NCBI RefSeq assembly: GCF_023223525.1
Contig: NZ_JALPRX010000046.1
Location: forward strand, 1 to 64,000
DNA length: 64,000 bases
Origin: Roseomonas acroporae
Lineage (GTDB): Bacteria; Pseudomonadota; Alphaproteobacteria; Acetobacterales; Acetobacteraceae
Direction of reading: 5' to 3'
Each line of letters starts with the position of its first letter. Position 1 is the first letter of the stretch. The notes below the pieces were generated by a model. It made no database searches and was not told the origin of the DNA. It saw only the letters and a list, made by a program, of their open reading frames with translations. Shown here one piece after another: positions 48,414-58,440 of this stretch. A program made the translations under genes and the position numbers.

Positions 48414-49916
48414 ATGAGCCTCGACGACTATTCGAACGACAGCGAGTTCCACCACCGCCTCATCGCCGAAGTGCTTGAGGCGTACCCGGACAAGACGAAG
48501 AAGCGTCGCCAGAAGCACCTCGGCGTCGCCACCGCGGTCGATGCGCCGGCCGGAGCCGCCGAGGAGGAGGGCCACGAGGGTGGCCTGACCGAGTGCGGCG
48601 TCAAGTCGAACATCAAGTCCATCCCGGGCGTGATGACCATCCGCGGCTGCGCCTACGCAGGCAGCAAGGGCGTGGTCTGGGGGCCGGTGAAGGACATGGT
48701 CCACATCAGCCACGGGCCGGTCGGCTGCGGCCAGTACTCCTGGTCCCAGCGCCGCAACTACTACATCGGCGACACCGGCGTGGACACCTTCGTGACGATG
48801 CAGTTCACCTCCGACTTCCAGGAGCGGGACATCGTCTTCGGCGGCGACAAGAAGCTCGAGAAGATCATCGACGAGATCAACGACCTGTTCCCGCTGGCGA
48901 AGGGAATCTCGATCCAGTCGGAGTGCCCGATCGGCTTGATCGGCGACGACATCGAGGCGGTGTCGAAGAAGAAGAACAAGGAGACGGGCAAGACCATCGT
49001 GCCTGTCCGCTGCGAGGGCTTCCGCGGCGTCTCGCAGTCCCTCGGCCACCACATCGCCAACGACGCGATCCGCGACTGGGTGTTCGACAAGAAGGAGGTC
49101 GAGCACGAGACCGGTCCCTACGACGTCAACGTGATCGGGGACTACAACATCGGCGGCGACGCCTGGGCCTCGCGCATCCTGCTCGAGGAGATGGGCCTGC
49201 GCGTGGTCGGCAACTGGTCGGGCGACGCGACGCTGGCCGAGATCGAGCGCGCCCCGAAGGCGCGCCTGAACCTCATCCACTGCTACCGGTCGATGAACTA
49301 CATCTGCCGGCACATGGAGGAGAAGTACGGGATCGCCTGGACCGAGTACAACTTCTTCGGGCCCAGCCAGATCGCCGCCTCGCTGCGCAAGATCGCCAGG
49401 CACTTCGACGAGACCATCCAGGAGAATGCCGAGAAGGTCATCGCCAAGTACCAGCCGCTGGTCGATGCGGTGGTGGCGAAGTACCGGCCACGGCTCGAGG
49501 GCAAGACGGTGATGCTCTACGTCGGCGGCCTCCGCCCCCGGCACGTCGTCAATGCCTACGAGGATCTCGGCATGCGGATCGTCGGCACCGGCTACGAGTT
49601 CGGCCACAACGACGACTACCAGCGCACCGGGCACTACGTGAAGGACGGCACGCTGATCTACGACGACGTGACCGGCTACGAGCTGGAGCGCTTCATCGAG
49701 GGCATCCGCCCCGACCTGGTCGGCTCCGGCATCAAGGAGAAGTACCCGGTGCAGAAGATGGGCATCCCGTTCCGCCAGATGCACTCCTGGGACTACTCGG
49801 GTCCGTATCACGGCTACGACGGCTTCGCGATCTTCGCGCGCGACATGGATCTGGCCATCAACAACCCGGTCTGGGGCCTGTTCAAGGCGCCATGGCAGAC
49901 CGAGGCCGCGGCCTGA
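48414..49916 (+). CDS. nifD: Nitrogenase MoFe protein alpha chain
   Basis: The 500-residue subunit carries the P-cluster ligands Cys79, Cys105 and Cys171 ([27 protein letters not shown]) and the FeMo-cofactor ligands Cys290 ([11 protein letters not shown]) and His457 ([10 protein letters not shown]). Spacing equals that of Azotobacter NifD once a roughly 17-residue Ala/Glu-rich insertion (about 40-57, [17 protein letters not shown]) is allowed for. It forms the alpha2-beta2 tetramer with NifK, whose gene starts 19 bp later. Confidence 0.99.
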   Translation: MSLDDYSNDSEFHHRLIAEVLEAYPDKTKKRRQKHLGVATAVDAPAGAAEEEGHEGGLTECGVKSNIKSIPGVMTIRGCAYAGSKGVVWGPVKDMVHISHGPVGCGQYSWSQRRNYYIGDTGVDTFVTMQFTSDFQERDIVFGGDKKLEKIIDEINDLFPLAKGISIQSECPIGLIGDDIEAVSKKKNKETGKTIVPVRCEGFRGVSQSLGHHIANDAIRDWVFDKKEVEHETGPYDVNVIGDYNIGGDAWASRILLEEMGLRVVGNWSGDATLAEIERAPKARLNLIHCYRSMNYICRHMEEKYGIAWTEYNFFGPSQIAASLRKIARHFDETIQENAEKVIAKYQPLVDAVVAKYRPRLEGKTVMLYVGGLRPRHVVNAYEDLGMRIVGTGYEFGHNDDYQRTGHYVKDGTLIYDDVTGYELERFIEGIRPDLVGSGIKEKYPVQKMGIPFRQMHSWDYSGPYHGYDGFAIFARDMDLAINNPVWGLFKAPWQTEAAA

Positions 49917-49935
49917 AGGCAGAGGGATCACGACG

Positions 49936-51477
49936 ATGCCGCAGAGTGCAGACAAGGTACTCGACCATGCCCCGCTCTTCCGCGAGCCCGAGTATCGGGA
50001 GATGCTCGCGCGGAAGAAGGCGGAATTCGAGAACATGCCGCCGCGCGAGGAGGTCCGGAAGGTCGCCGACTGGACCAAGAGCTGGGAGTACCGGGAGAAG
50101 AACTTCGCCCGCGAATCCCTCTCGGTGAACCCGGCCAAGGCCTGCCAGCCGCTCGGCGCCGTGTTCGTCGCCGCCGGCTTCGAGCGCACGATGAGCTTCG
50201 TGCACGGCAGCCAAGGCTGCGTCGCCTACTACCGCAGCCACCTGTCGCGCCACTTCAAGGAGCCGGCCTCGGCCGTCTCCTCCTCGATGACCGAGGACGC
50301 GGCGGTGTTCGGCGGGCTGAACAACATGGTGGACGGCCTCGCCAACACCTACAAGCTGTACAACCCGAAGATGATCGCCGTCTCCACCACCTGCATGGCG
50401 GAGGTGATCGGCGACGACCTGCAGGCCTTCATCGCCACGGCCAAGCAGAAAAACTCGGTGCCCGGCGACTTCGACGTCCCCTTCGCCCACACCCCGGCCT
50501 TCGTCGGCAGCCACACCACCGGCTACGACAACATGCTCAAGGGCATCCTCGAGCACTTCTGGAAGGGCAGGGAGCGCCTCGCCGGCTCGACCGCCGTCAA
50601 CATCATCCCGGGCTTCGACGGCTTCGCGGTGGGCAACAACCGCGAGCTGAAGCGGATGCTCGACGTGATGGGGGTGGAGTACACCATCCTCTCCGACGTA
50701 GCCGACCAGTTCGATACCCCGTCGGACGGCGAGTACCGCATGTACGACGGCGGCACCACGCTGGAATCGGTGAAGGCGGCGCTCGACGCCAGGGCGACGC
50801 TTTCCATGCAGGAGTACTGCTCGCAGAAGTCCCTGGAGTACGCGGCGGGCTTCGGGCAGGAGACCGCCGCCTTCCACTATCCGATGGGCGTGGCCGGCAC
50901 CGACGAGTTCCTGATGAAGGTGTCCGAGGTCACCGGTAAGCCGATCCCCGAGGCGCTTCGCATGGAGCGCGGCCGGCTTCTCGACGCCATGGCCGACAGC
51001 CAGTCCTGGCTCCACGGCAAGACCTACGCGGTCTACGGTGACCCGGACTTCGTGTACGGCATGGCGCGCTTCATCCTGGAGACGGGCGGCGAGCCGAAGC
51101 ACTGCTTGGCGACCAACGGCAACAAGGCGTGGGAGGAGCAGATGAACGCCCTCTTCGCCTCCTCGCCCTACGGCGCCGGCTGCCGGGCATGGCCGGGCAA
51201 GGATCTGTGGCACATGCGCTCCCTCCTCGCCACGGAGAAGGCCGACCTGCTGATCGGCAACTCCTACGGCAAGTACCTGGAGCGCGATACCGGCACCCCG
51301 CTGGTGCGCCTGATGTTCCCGATCTTCGACCGGCACCACCACCACCGCTTCCCGGTCTGGGGCTACCAGGGCGCGCTGCGCGTGCTGGTGACGCTGCTCG
51401 ACAAGGTGTTCGACCGGCTCGACGACGAGACGATCGAGCCCGGGGTCACCGACTACTCCTACGACCTCACCCGCTGA
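49936..51477 (+). CDS. nifK: Nitrogenase MoFe protein beta chain
   Basis: The 513-residue subunit has P-cluster cysteines 70, 95 and 153 ([34 protein letters not shown]) at the same numbers as Azotobacter NifK, and the long N-terminal extension that wraps around NifD. The histidine-rich [16 protein letters not shown] segment near the C-terminus is normal for the family. Last gene before an intercistronic hairpin. Confidence 0.99.
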   Translation: MPQSADKVLDHAPLFREPEYREMLARKKAEFENMPPREEVRKVADWTKSWEYREKNFARESLSVNPAKACQPLGAVFVAAGFERTMSFVHGSQGCVAYYRSHLSRHFKEPASAVSSSMTEDAAVFGGLNNMVDGLANTYKLYNPKMIAVSTTCMAEVIGDDLQAFIATAKQKNSVPGDFDVPFAHTPAFVGSHTTGYDNMLKGILEHFWKGRERLAGSTAVNIIPGFDGFAVGNNRELKRMLDVMGVEYTILSDVADQFDTPSDGEYRMYDGGTTLESVKAALDARATLSMQEYCSQKSLEYAAGFGQETAAFHYPMGVAGTDEFLMKVSEVTGKPIPEALRMERGRLLDAMADSQSWLHGKTYAVYGDPDFVYGMARFILETGGEPKHCLATNGNKAWEEQMNALFASSPYGAGCRAWPGKDLWHMRSLLATEKADLLIGNSYGKYLERDTGTPLVRLMFPIFDRHHHHRFPVWGYQGALRVLVTLLDKVFDRLDDETIEPGVTDYSYDLTR

Positions 51478-51485
51478 CCCCCGCC

Positions 51486-51513
51486 GGCCTGGGCGGGAAC
51501 CGCCGCCCGGGCC
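51486..51513 (+). promoter_or_regulatory. Intercistronic hairpin between nifK and nifE
   Basis: Arms ggcctgggcgg (51486-51496) and ccgcccgggcc (51503-51513) pair with one G-T wobble, eight bases after the nifK stop. No separate promoter is seen for nifE, so this probably tunes expression of nifEN relative to nifHDK. Confidence 0.55.
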
Positions 51514-51550
51514 CCTTCTCCCGCCCCTTCACGTCGAGACGGAGCCGCCG

Positions 51551-53002
51551 ATGAGCCGGAGCCTGCAGGCCAAGATCGCCGACGTCTTCAATGAGCCCGG
51601 CTGCGATAAGAACGCGGCCAAGGGCGAGAAGGAGCGCAAGAAGGGCTGCTCCAAGCCCCTCACCCCCGGCGCCGCGGCCGGCGGCTGCGCCTTCGACGGC
51701 GCCAAGATCGCGCTGCAGCCGATCACCGACGTGGTCCACCTCGTGCACGGCCCGCTGGCCTGCGAAGGCAATGGCTGGGACAACCGGCATGCCGCCAGCA
51801 GCGGCCCGATGGTCTACCGCACCGGCTTCACGACCGATCTTGCCGAGATGGACATCATCATGGGCTCGGGCGAGAAGCGCCTGTACAGGGCGATCCGCGA
51901 GGCGGTGGCGCGGCACGACCCGCCTGCCGTCTTCGTCTACGCCACCTGCGTCCCGGCGCTGATCGGCGACGACATCGAGGCGGTGTGCCGCCATGCCAGC
52001 GAGAAGCTCGGCGTGCCCTGCATCCCGGTGAACGCCCCGGGCTTCGTCGGCTCCAAGAACCTCGGCAACAAGCTGGCCGGCGAGGCGCTGCTCGACCACG
52101 TGATCGGCACGATGGAGCCGGAGTTCACGACGCCGACCGACATCAACATCCTGGGCGAGTACAATCTCTCCGGCGAGCTGTGGCAGGTCAGGCCGCTGTT
52201 CGAGCGGCTCGGCATCCGCCTCCACGCCTGCGTCACCGGCGATGCCCGCTATCGTGAGGTGGCCTCGGCGCACCGGGCGCGAGTAAACATGATGGTCTGC
52301 TCGACGGCCCTCATCAACATCGCCCGCAAGATGGAGGAACGCTACGGCATCCCCTACTTCGAGGGCTCCTTCTACGGCATCGAGGACACGTCCACGGCGC
52401 TGCGAACCACCGCGGCGCTTCTGGTCCGGCGTGGCGCCCCGGCCGAACTGATCGACCGGACCGAGGCGCTGATCGGCGCCGAGGAGGCGCGCGCCTGGGC
52501 GCGGATCGCGCCGTACCGCAGATCGCTCGAGGGAAAGCGGGTGCTGCTCTACACCGGCGGCGTGAAATCCTGGTCGATCGTCTCCGCGCTGATGGAGATC
52601 GGCATGGAGATCGTCTCCACCTCCACGCGCAAGTCCACCAGGGAGGACAAGGAGCGGATCAAGGAGATCATGAAGACGGACGCGCACATGGTGGACAGCA
52701 TCCCGCCGCGGGAGATGTACGCCAAGCTGCGGAACGGCGAGGCCGACATCATGCTCTCAGGCGGCCGCACGCAGTTCACCGCCCTGAAGGCGAAGACGCC
52801 CTGGCTCGACATCAACCAGGAGCGGCACGTCGCCTATGCCGGCTACGATGGCATGGTGAACCTGGTGGCCGAGCTGGCGCGCGCGCTCGACAACCCGGTC
52901 TGGCGGGAGGTACGGCGCCCCGCACCGTGGGACGTGCCCGCGTCCGCCGCCGGCGGCAGCTCGCTCGCGGCGCCCGTCGCCGCCGCGGCGGCAAGGGCCT
53001 GA
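51551..53002 (+). CDS. nifE: FeMo-cofactor scaffold protein NifE
   Basis: The 483-residue protein is the NifD-like half of the NifEN scaffold where FeMo-cofactor is completed. Cluster cysteines appear in GGCAFDGAK, GPLACEGNGWDNR, YATCVPALIGDD and MVCSTALINI. It keeps the NifE features GEYNLSGELW and SGGRTQFTALKAKTPWLDINQERH. A C-terminal Ala-rich tail of about 20 residues is extra. nifN starts 13 bp later. Confidence 0.98.
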   Translation: MSRSLQAKIADVFNEPGCDKNAAKGEKERKKGCSKPLTPGAAAGGCAFDGAKIALQPITDVVHLVHGPLACEGNGWDNRHAASSGPMVYRTGFTTDLAEMDIIMGSGEKRLYRAIREAVARHDPPAVFVYATCVPALIGDDIEAVCRHASEKLGVPCIPVNAPGFVGSKNLGNKLAGEALLDHVIGTMEPEFTTPTDINILGEYNLSGELWQVRPLFERLGIRLHACVTGDARYREVASAHRARVNMMVCSTALINIARKMEERYGIPYFEGSFYGIEDTSTALRTTAALLVRRGAPAELIDRTEALIGAEEARAWARIAPYRRSLEGKRVLLYTGGVKSWSIVSALMEIGMEIVSTSTRKSTREDKERIKEIMKTDAHMVDSIPPREMYAKLRNGEADIMLSGGRTQFTALKAKTPWLDINQERHVAYAGYDGMVNLVAELARALDNPVWREVRRPAPWDVPASAAGGSSLAAPVAAAAARA

Positions 53003-53015
53003 AGGGGAACGCGCG

Positions 53016-54404
53016 ATGGCCGAGATCGTCCATGGCCGCAAGGCCTGCGCCACCAACCCGCTGAAGAGCTCGGCGCCGCTCGGCGCTGCCCTGGCCTATC
53101 TCGGCATGGAAGGATCGGTGCCGCTGCTCCACGGCAGCCAGGGCTGCACCTCCTTCGCGCTCACCCTCGCGGTGCGTCACTTCAAGGAGGCGATTCCCCT
53201 CCAGACCACGGCGATGGACGAGGTCGCGACCATCCTCGGTGGCGCCGGCAATCTTGAGGAGGCGATCCTCAACCTGCACAAGCGCATGAAGCCGCGCTTC
53301 ATCGGCATCGCCTCCACCGCGCTGGTCGAGACCCGCGGCGAGGACTACGTGGGCGAACTGGGGACGATCCTTCGGAAGAACGCATCGCTGCGCGGGACCA
53401 GCATCGTCTACGCCTCGACGCCCGACTATGCCGGCGCGCTGGAGGATGGCTGGTCCAGGGCGGTCGCGGCGATCATCGATGCACTGGTCGAGCCGGGCGG
53501 AGCCATCGGGCCGCTCTCGCGCCAGGTCAACATCCTGCCCGGCGTGCACCAGACGACGGCCGACATCGAGGAGATCGTCGCCATCGTCGAGGCCTTCGGG
53601 CTTTCGCCGATGGTCCTTCCCGACATCTCCGGCTCGCTCGACGGCACGGTGCCTTCGCAGTATCAGCCGACCACCTGGGGTGGGGCGCGGCCCGAGCAGG
53701 TGGCCAGGATGGGCCAGGCGCTGCACACCATCGCCATCGGCGAGCACATGCGCCATCCGGCCGGGCGCCTGCGCGAGCGCACCGGCGTGCCGGTGACGCT
53801 GTTCCCGACCCTGCTGGGACTGGAGGCGGGCGATCGCCTCGTCTCGCTGCTGATGGAGCTCTCGGGTCGTACCGCGCCGGCGCGCCTGCGGCGGCAACGC
53901 AGCCAGCTCGAGGACGCGATGCTGGATGGCCACTTCTTCTTTGGCGGTCGCCGCGTGGCGATCGGCAGCGATCCGGACCTGCTGTACGGCCTCGCCGCCT
54001 TCTTCCATGTCATGGGTGCCGAGGTGGTGGCGGCCGTGGCCTCCACCGGCAATTCCGCCCTCCTCGAGCGCATCCCCACGCAGCGCGTGGTGATCGGCGA
54101 CCTGCAGGACCTGGAGGACGCGGCGGCGGCGGCCGGCGCCGAACTGCTCGTCACCAACAGCCATGGCCGGCAGGCAGCCGAGCGGCTCCACCTGCCGCAT
54201 CTGCGCGTCGGCTTCCCGATCTTCGACCGCATCGGCTCCACGCATCGCTGCACGGCCGGCTATCGCGGCACGCGGGACCTGATCTTCGAGGTCGCCAACA
54301 TCGCCCAGGCCGGGCTGCACGCGCACGGCCCTGGGGATTTCGCGGACGTGCTGCCCGGAGAGAAGGAGGCATCCCATGCATGTGCGCCAGTTGCAGCTGG
54401 TTGA
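53016..54404 (+). CDS. nifN: FeMo-cofactor scaffold protein NifN
   Basis: The 462-residue NifK-like half of NifEN has the opening KACATNPLKSSAPLGAALAYLG, LLHGSQGCTSFA and the late motif VTNSHGRQAAERLHLPHLRVGFPIFDRIG. It lacks the full P-cluster set, as expected for NifN. Its last 29 bases overlap nifX, which has its ribosome site (AGAAGGAGG) inside nifN. Confidence 0.98.
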   Translation: MAEIVHGRKACATNPLKSSAPLGAALAYLGMEGSVPLLHGSQGCTSFALTLAVRHFKEAIPLQTTAMDEVATILGGAGNLEEAILNLHKRMKPRFIGIASTALVETRGEDYVGELGTILRKNASLRGTSIVYASTPDYAGALEDGWSRAVAAIIDALVEPGGAIGPLSRQVNILPGVHQTTADIEEIVAIVEAFGLSPMVLPDISGSLDGTVPSQYQPTTWGGARPEQVARMGQALHTIAIGEHMRHPAGRLRERTGVPVTLFPTLLGLEAGDRLVSLLMELSGRTAPARLRRQRSQLEDAMLDGHFFFGGRRVAIGSDPDLLYGLAAFFHVMGAEVVAAVASTGNSALLERIPTQRVVIGDLQDLEDAAAAAGAELLVTNSHGRQAAERLHLPHLRVGFPIFDRIGSTHRCTAGYRGTRDLIFEVANIAQAGLHAHGPGDFADVLPGEKEASHACAPVAAG

Positions 54405-54855
54405 GAAGGGGGCGGCCGAAGACGCCGGCCCGGTCCTGCGCGTCGCCATCGCGACGCAGGACATGAAATCCCTGAACGCCCATTTCGGCTCCGCCCGGCG
54501 CTTCGCCATCTACGAGGTGACGCCGGGAACCAGCCGTTTCGTGCGGGCCGTCAGCTTCGACGACACCAGCGACGAGTCCGGCAGCCACAGGACCGACGGT
54601 GACGACAGGATCGGCCCGAAGGTGGCGTCGATCGCCTGCTGCACGCTGCTTTTCGTGCTGGCGATCGGCGGCCCGGCCGCGGCCAAGGTGGTCGGCGCCC
54701 GCATCCATCCCGTGAAGCTGCCCGCGCCGGAGCCGATCGAGGACATCATCCGCAAGGTCCAGGCGATGATGACCGGCAACCCTCCGCCCTGGCTGCGCAA
54801 GGCGATGGCGCTGGGGCAGCCACGCAGCATGGACCATCTGGACGACGAGGACTGA
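54376..54855 (+). CDS. nifX: Cofactor-carrier protein NifX
   Basis: The 159-residue protein has the NifX/NafY-type nucleotide-free fold (VLRVAIATQDMKSLNAHFGSARRFAIYEVT, ending KVVGARIHPVKLPAPEPIEDIIRKVQ). It shuttles NifB-co or VK-cluster between NifB and NifEN. The related domain is also fused to NifB at 43381. Confidence 0.95.
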   Translation: MHVRQLQLVEKGAAEDAGPVLRVAIATQDMKSLNAHFGSARRFAIYEVTPGTSRFVRAVSFDDTSDESGSHRTDGDDRIGPKVASIACCTLLFVLAIGGPAAAKVVGARIHPVKLPAPEPIEDIIRKVQAMMTGNPPPWLRKAMALGQPRSMDHLDDED

Positions 54856-54858
54856 CCG

Positions 54859-55335
54859 ATGAGCGACGCCGAGACCCTGGCCCCGACACCGGCCGCCGAC
54901 CCGCTGCGGACACCCTTCCTGCAATGCCTGATCGGCCGTATCCGCGCCGAGGACAGCTACGGCGCCTGGGAGAAGCGGAGCGACGAGTCGCTGCTGGCAG
55001 AGTACGTCGTCACGAAGGAGCAGCGCCGCGCCATCCCGATCATCAGCGACCCCGACCCGGAGGTGATCGCCCGCGTCGAGCAGTTCTACCAGGCGGTAGG
55101 GCTCGCGGTGGAGCGCGCCACGCGGGTGATGGCCACGCCGATGATGAAGATGAGCCACGAGGGCTTCGGCCGGGTGGTGCTGATCGCCGGTCGGCTGGTA
55201 GTGCTGGCCCGCAGCCTGCGCGACGTGCACCGCTTCGGCTTCGACAGCCTGGAGAAGCTGGCCGCCGAGGGCACCAAGGCGGTCGAGCAGGCCGTCGCGA
55301 TGATCGAGGCCCATCCCGAGCTGGCGCGTGGCTGA
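54859..55335 (+). CDS. NifX-associated nitrogen fixation protein (DUF269)
   Basis: The 158-residue protein matches the DUF269 family always found after nifX ([39 protein letters not shown], later [27 protein letters not shown]). Function is unknown; conservation in nif operons indicates a maturation role. Three bases separate it from nifX. Confidence 0.93.
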   Translation: MSDAETLAPTPAADPLRTPFLQCLIGRIRAEDSYGAWEKRSDESLLAEYVVTKEQRRAIPIISDPDPEVIARVEQFYQAVGLAVERATRVMATPMMKMSHEGFGRVVLIAGRLVVLARSLRDVHRFGFDSLEKLAAEGTKAVEQAVAMIEAHPELARG

Positions 55336-55345
55336 GGAGGGCACG

Positions 55346-55546
55346 ATGAGCGGAACCGAGACCCTGAAGGCGGAGATCAAGAAGCTCTCCGCCCAGGCGA
55401 TGCAGGCGAAGATGGACCTGCACGATCTTTCCGAGGAACTCCCGGTCAACTGGGAGAGCATCCTCGAGGTGGCGGGCCGTACGCACAGCGCCTATGCCAG
55501 CCTGACCGCGAAGCGCGCCGAGCTGAAGCGCCTGGAAGGAGGCTGA
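55346..55546 (+). CDS. CCE_0567-type small helical protein
   Basis: The 66-residue protein forms two helices (LKAEIKKLSAQAMQAKMDLHDLSEELP, then WESILEVAGRTHSAYASLTAKRAELKRLE), matching the CCE_0567 (DUF683) family present between the NifX-associated gene and fdxB in many diazotrophs. Its role is unknown. GGAGGGCACG precedes the ATG. Confidence 0.9.
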   Translation: MSGTETLKAEIKKLSAQAMQAKMDLHDLSEELPVNWESILEVAGRTHSAYASLTAKRAELKRLEGG

Positions 55547-55549
55547 CCC

Positions 55550-55837
55550 ATGACCGCAGCCCAGACCGTCACCCGCGACGGCCGCGCCTGGCAGGCGCAA
55601 TACCTGCTGTCGATCGACGACAAGACCTGCATCGGCTGCGGTCGCTGCTACAAGGTCTGCGGCCGCGGGGTGATGACGTTGCGTGGCGTCAACGAGGACG
55701 GCGAGATCGTCGATCTCGACGAGGACGACATCGAGCGCAAGGTGATGGCGATGGACGATGCCGGCGCCTGCATCGGCTGCGGCGCCTGCGCCCGGGTCTG
55801 CCCCGCCAACTGCCAGAAGCACGGCCCGCTGAACTGA
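55550..55837 (+). CDS. fdxB: Nif-specific ferredoxin III
   Basis: The 95-residue ferredoxin has cluster motifs Cys27, 30, 33, 37 (CIGCGRCYKVC) and Cys74, 77, 80, 84 (CIGCGACARVC) separated by an acidic insertion (VNEDGEIVDLDEDD), the signature of nif ferredoxin III. It is a candidate electron donor for cofactor assembly or nitrogenase. Three bases from the preceding gene. Confidence 0.94.
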   Translation: MTAAQTVTRDGRAWQAQYLLSIDDKTCIGCGRCYKVCGRGVMTLRGVNEDGEIVDLDEDDIERKVMAMDDAGACIGCGACARVCPANCQKHGPLN

Positions 55838-55850
55838 GGAGACCGGGGAC

Positions 55851-56492
55851 ATGAACGCGACCGACGTCTATGCGTGGCTCTCCGGCGGCAGCCAGCGCGG
55901 CGCCTGCGACGGCTTCGATGCGCATGTCCTGGCCTCCGTCCTCGCCATCGGCATCGCCGAATCCGCCAACGGTCATTCGCCGGTGACGGAGTCGGTCGGC
56001 CTGTCCGGCGAGGCGCTGGCCGGCCTCGCCGCCGAGGTGTTCCCGCATGCCGCGGCGGTCTTCGCGCGGGTGCGCCATGAGACGCTGGCGGCGCGACCGG
56101 CCGACGAGGACTGCCTGCGCGAGCTGCTGCGGCGGCACAGCACGGAGGGCAGCGGCTTCCAGTCCTGCCTGGCCGATGTCGTCGCGCGCCGCTGCATGCG
56201 GCCGAACCACCTGTGGCAGGATCTCGGCCTGCGTAGCCGGCGCGAGCTGTCATGGCTGATGGCCCGCCATTTCGAGCCGCTGGCGAGCCGCAACGGCAAG
56301 GACATGAAGTGGAAGAAATTCCTCTACCGTACCATCTGCCGTGACGACGGCTACCGTCTTTGCGCCGCGCCGATCTGCTCGGAGTGCGACGATTTCGAGG
56401 CATGCTTCGGCGAGGAGAACGGCGAGAGCCTGATCGCGCGCGTGCATCGTGACGCCGATCCCGTCGCCGGCGCCGCGATGGCGGCCGGCTAA
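55851..56492 (+). CDS. nifQ: NifQ molybdenum donor
   Basis: The 213-residue protein ends with the NifQ metal motif C-x4-C-x2-C-x5-C at Cys171, 176, 179 and 185 (CAAPICSECDDFEAC). NifQ carries a Mo-Fe-S cluster and donates molybdenum to NifEN/NifH. Last gene of the nifH unit. Confidence 0.96.
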   Translation: MNATDVYAWLSGGSQRGACDGFDAHVLASVLAIGIAESANGHSPVTESVGLSGEALAGLAAEVFPHAAAVFARVRHETLAARPADEDCLRELLRRHSTEGSGFQSCLADVVARRCMRPNHLWQDLGLRSRRELSWLMARHFEPLASRNGKDMKWKKFLYRTICRDDGYRLCAAPICSECDDFEACFGEENGESLIARVHRDADPVAGAAMAAG

Positions 56493-57028
56493 GTCCTCGG
56501 GAAGGCGCCGTACGGGAGTCATACCGGCCGGTCGGGCCGCCGTGCCCGGCCGGTCCGTCGCGCGCGTACCGGCTGTCGGCGCATGGGTGCGCCACCGGCG
56601 GACCGGCAGCACCGGATCCGGCGACGCCGGGCACTGAGCCGCCAAACGGCCAACGCATTCTCCTCGCCGTTCCTGGGAAGGATGCCACCGCCTGCGCGGT
56701 CGCCGCACGTTCCTCGCCATTGCCAAGGCGCACGGCCTCCTGAACCCGTGTCAGGACGGCGGGTGCGCTCCTGCGTCGTCATCGCGAAGGGTGGCCACGT
56801 CGCCGGATCGCGTCGCCGGAGCGCCGCGCCCGGGACGGGCAGGGCACTGCCGGTCGATCGCTGAACGCCGCGCTGCGCCAGGACGGAAGCGGGCCGGGGA
56901 GGACGCGGCCCGACCCGCTCGGCGCAGATACCCCACGCAGCGCGCGTTCCGCCCGGCCGCCGATGACGTGGCCGGATGACGATTCGTCCGACGCGCCGCG
57001 TCGTCCGACGACGAGGCGGGAAGGACGC
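56493..57028. other. Non-coding stretch between nifQ and the hesB/iscA promoter
   Basis: I find no gene here that I can support: open frames are GC-driven and lack ribosome sites or family features. A hairpin at 56523-56554 (accggccgg/ccggccggt) may end the nifQ transcript. The rest has no motif that I recognise. Confidence 0.6.
56523..56554 (+). terminator. Weak terminator-like hairpin after nifQ
   Basis: Nine-base arms accggccgg and ccggccggt flank a 14-base loop about 30 bp after the nifQ stop. No T-tract. Confidence 0.35.
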
Positions 57029-57132
57029 GACACTGTCGTTGTCGACATTGCGACAGTGTCGGGGGCAGGCATCGGGGAATGCGGTCACTGCACTGGAATC
57101 AATGGCTGATTCCTTCTGGCACAACCCTTGCT
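57029..57132 (+). promoter_or_regulatory. NifA site in inverted repeat and sigma-54 promoter of hesB-nifUS
   Basis: A 10-base inverted repeat, gacactgtcg (57029-57038) and cgacagtgtc (57051-57060), encloses the activator site TGTCGACATTGCGACA (57040-57055). The perfect promoter TGGCACAACCCTTGCT lies at 57117-57132, 42 bp before the ATG at 57174. Confidence 0.88.
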
Positions 57133-57173
57133 CAATCCTTTTCCGAAGGCTTCACGCAGGATCGGGGGCAGGG

Positions 57174-57494
57174 ATGATCGAGTTGACAGACAGTGCCATC
57201 AGCGCGGTGCGCACGGCGCTCGAACGTTCCGGAACACCGGATGCGGGCCTGCGCGTCATGGTCCAGGCGGGTGGCTGCGCCGGCTTCAAGTACATGCTCG
57301 GCATCGTCGAGCAGCCCGATCCGAACGACCTGGTGCTGGAGAAGGATGGTGTCCGCATCTTCGTCGAGCCGTCGAGCGAGCCGCACCTGAAGGGAACCAG
57401 GGTGGATTTCGTGGTGGCCCTGGAAGGATCCGGCTTCGCCTTCGACAATCCCAACGCGGCGAGCAAGTGCTCCTGCGGCAAGTCCTTCGGCTGA
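57174..57494 (+). CDS. HesB/IscA-type Fe-S assembly protein
   Basis: The 106-residue A-type carrier has the three conserved cysteines, Cys35 (GGCAGFKY) and Cys99/Cys101 (SKCSCGKSF). It delivers Fe-S clusters and sits before nifU in many nif clusters (nifIscA). First gene of the last NifA-controlled unit. Confidence 0.94.
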   Translation: MIELTDSAISAVRTALERSGTPDAGLRVMVQAGGCAGFKYMLGIVEQPDPNDLVLEKDGVRIFVEPSSEPHLKGTRVDFVVALEGSGFAFDNPNAASKCSCGKSFG

Positions 57495-57505
57495 GGAGGC
57501 GTGCC

Positions 57506-58429
57506 ATGTGGGACTACACCGACAAGGTCAAGGAACTCTTCTACAACCCGAAGAACGCGGGCGTTCTGGAGGAGGCCAACGCGGTCGGCGAGGTCGGCGC
57601 CATCTCCTGCGGCGACGCTCTGAAGCTGATGCTCAAGGTCGATCCCCAGACCGAGGTGATCACCGAGGCGAAATTCCAGACCTTCGGCTGCGGCTCCGCC
57701 ATCGCCTCCTCCTCCGCCCTGACGGAGATGGTGATCGGCAAGACCGTCGACGAGGCGATGGCGCTGACCAACCAGGACATCGCCGACTATCTCGGCGGCC
57801 TGCCGCCGGAGAAGATGCACTGCTCCGTGATGGGCCACGAGGCGCTGCGCGCGGCCATCGCCAACTGGAAGGGCGAGGCCTGGGTCGACGACCATGAGGA
57901 AGGCGCGCTGGTCTGCAAGTGCTTCGGCGTGGACGAGGGCATGGTCGAGCGGGCGATCCGGATCAACGGCCTGACCAGCGTCGAGCAGGTGACGCACTTC
58001 ACCAAGGCCGCCGGTAGCTGCGGCACCTGCGTCGAGGCGGTGGAGGGCGTGCTCGCGCGCACCAACGCCGCCATGGTGGCCGAGGGCAAGCTGGAGGCGG
58101 CGCTCGCCTTCGATCCCGCGAATTCCGTTCCCGCGCCGCGCCGGGCGAGGCAGAAGCAGTCGCCGCTGGCGCCCGTGAAGAAGGGCAGCCTGACCACGCT
58201 GCAGAAGATCCGCCTGGTCGAGAGCGCGATCGAGGAGCTGCGCCCGTTCCTGAAGCGGGACGGCGGCGACTGCGAGCTGGTGGACGTGGATGGCGACCGC
58301 GTCCTGGTCAAGCTCTCCGGCGCCTGTGTCGGCTGCCAGATGGCCAGCGTCACGGTCAACGGCATCCAGGAGAAGCTGATCGAGCTGATCGGCCAGCCGC
58401 TCCGCGTCATTCCCGTCCCGAGCCATTGA
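57506..58429 (+). CDS. nifU: Fe-S scaffold protein NifU
   Basis: The 307-residue protein has all three NifU domains: IscU-like scaffold with Cys35, 62 and 106; central permanent [2Fe-2S] domain with Cys137, 139, 172 and 175 (CKCFGV, GSCGTC); and the C-terminal NFU domain with Cys274/Cys277 (GACVGCQMA). It assembles clusters for nitrogenase with sulfur from NifS. Confidence 0.98.
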   Translation: MWDYTDKVKELFYNPKNAGVLEEANAVGEVGAISCGDALKLMLKVDPQTEVITEAKFQTFGCGSAIASSSALTEMVIGKTVDEAMALTNQDIADYLGGLPPEKMHCSVMGHEALRAAIANWKGEAWVDDHEEGALVCKCFGVDEGMVERAIRINGLTSVEQVTHFTKAAGSCGTCVEAVEGVLARTNAAMVAEGKLEAALAFDPANSVPAPRRARQKQSPLAPVKKGSLTTLQKIRLVESAIEELRPFLKRDGGDCELVDVDGDRVLVKLSGACVGCQMASVTVNGIQEKLIELIGQPLRVIPVPSH

Positions 58430-58440
58430 GGAGCAGGCCC

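Noticed and set aside
56519-57124. 201-codon minus-strand frame between nifQ and hesB
   Set aside because: It runs through the NifA site and promoter and has no recognisable domain or ribosome site.
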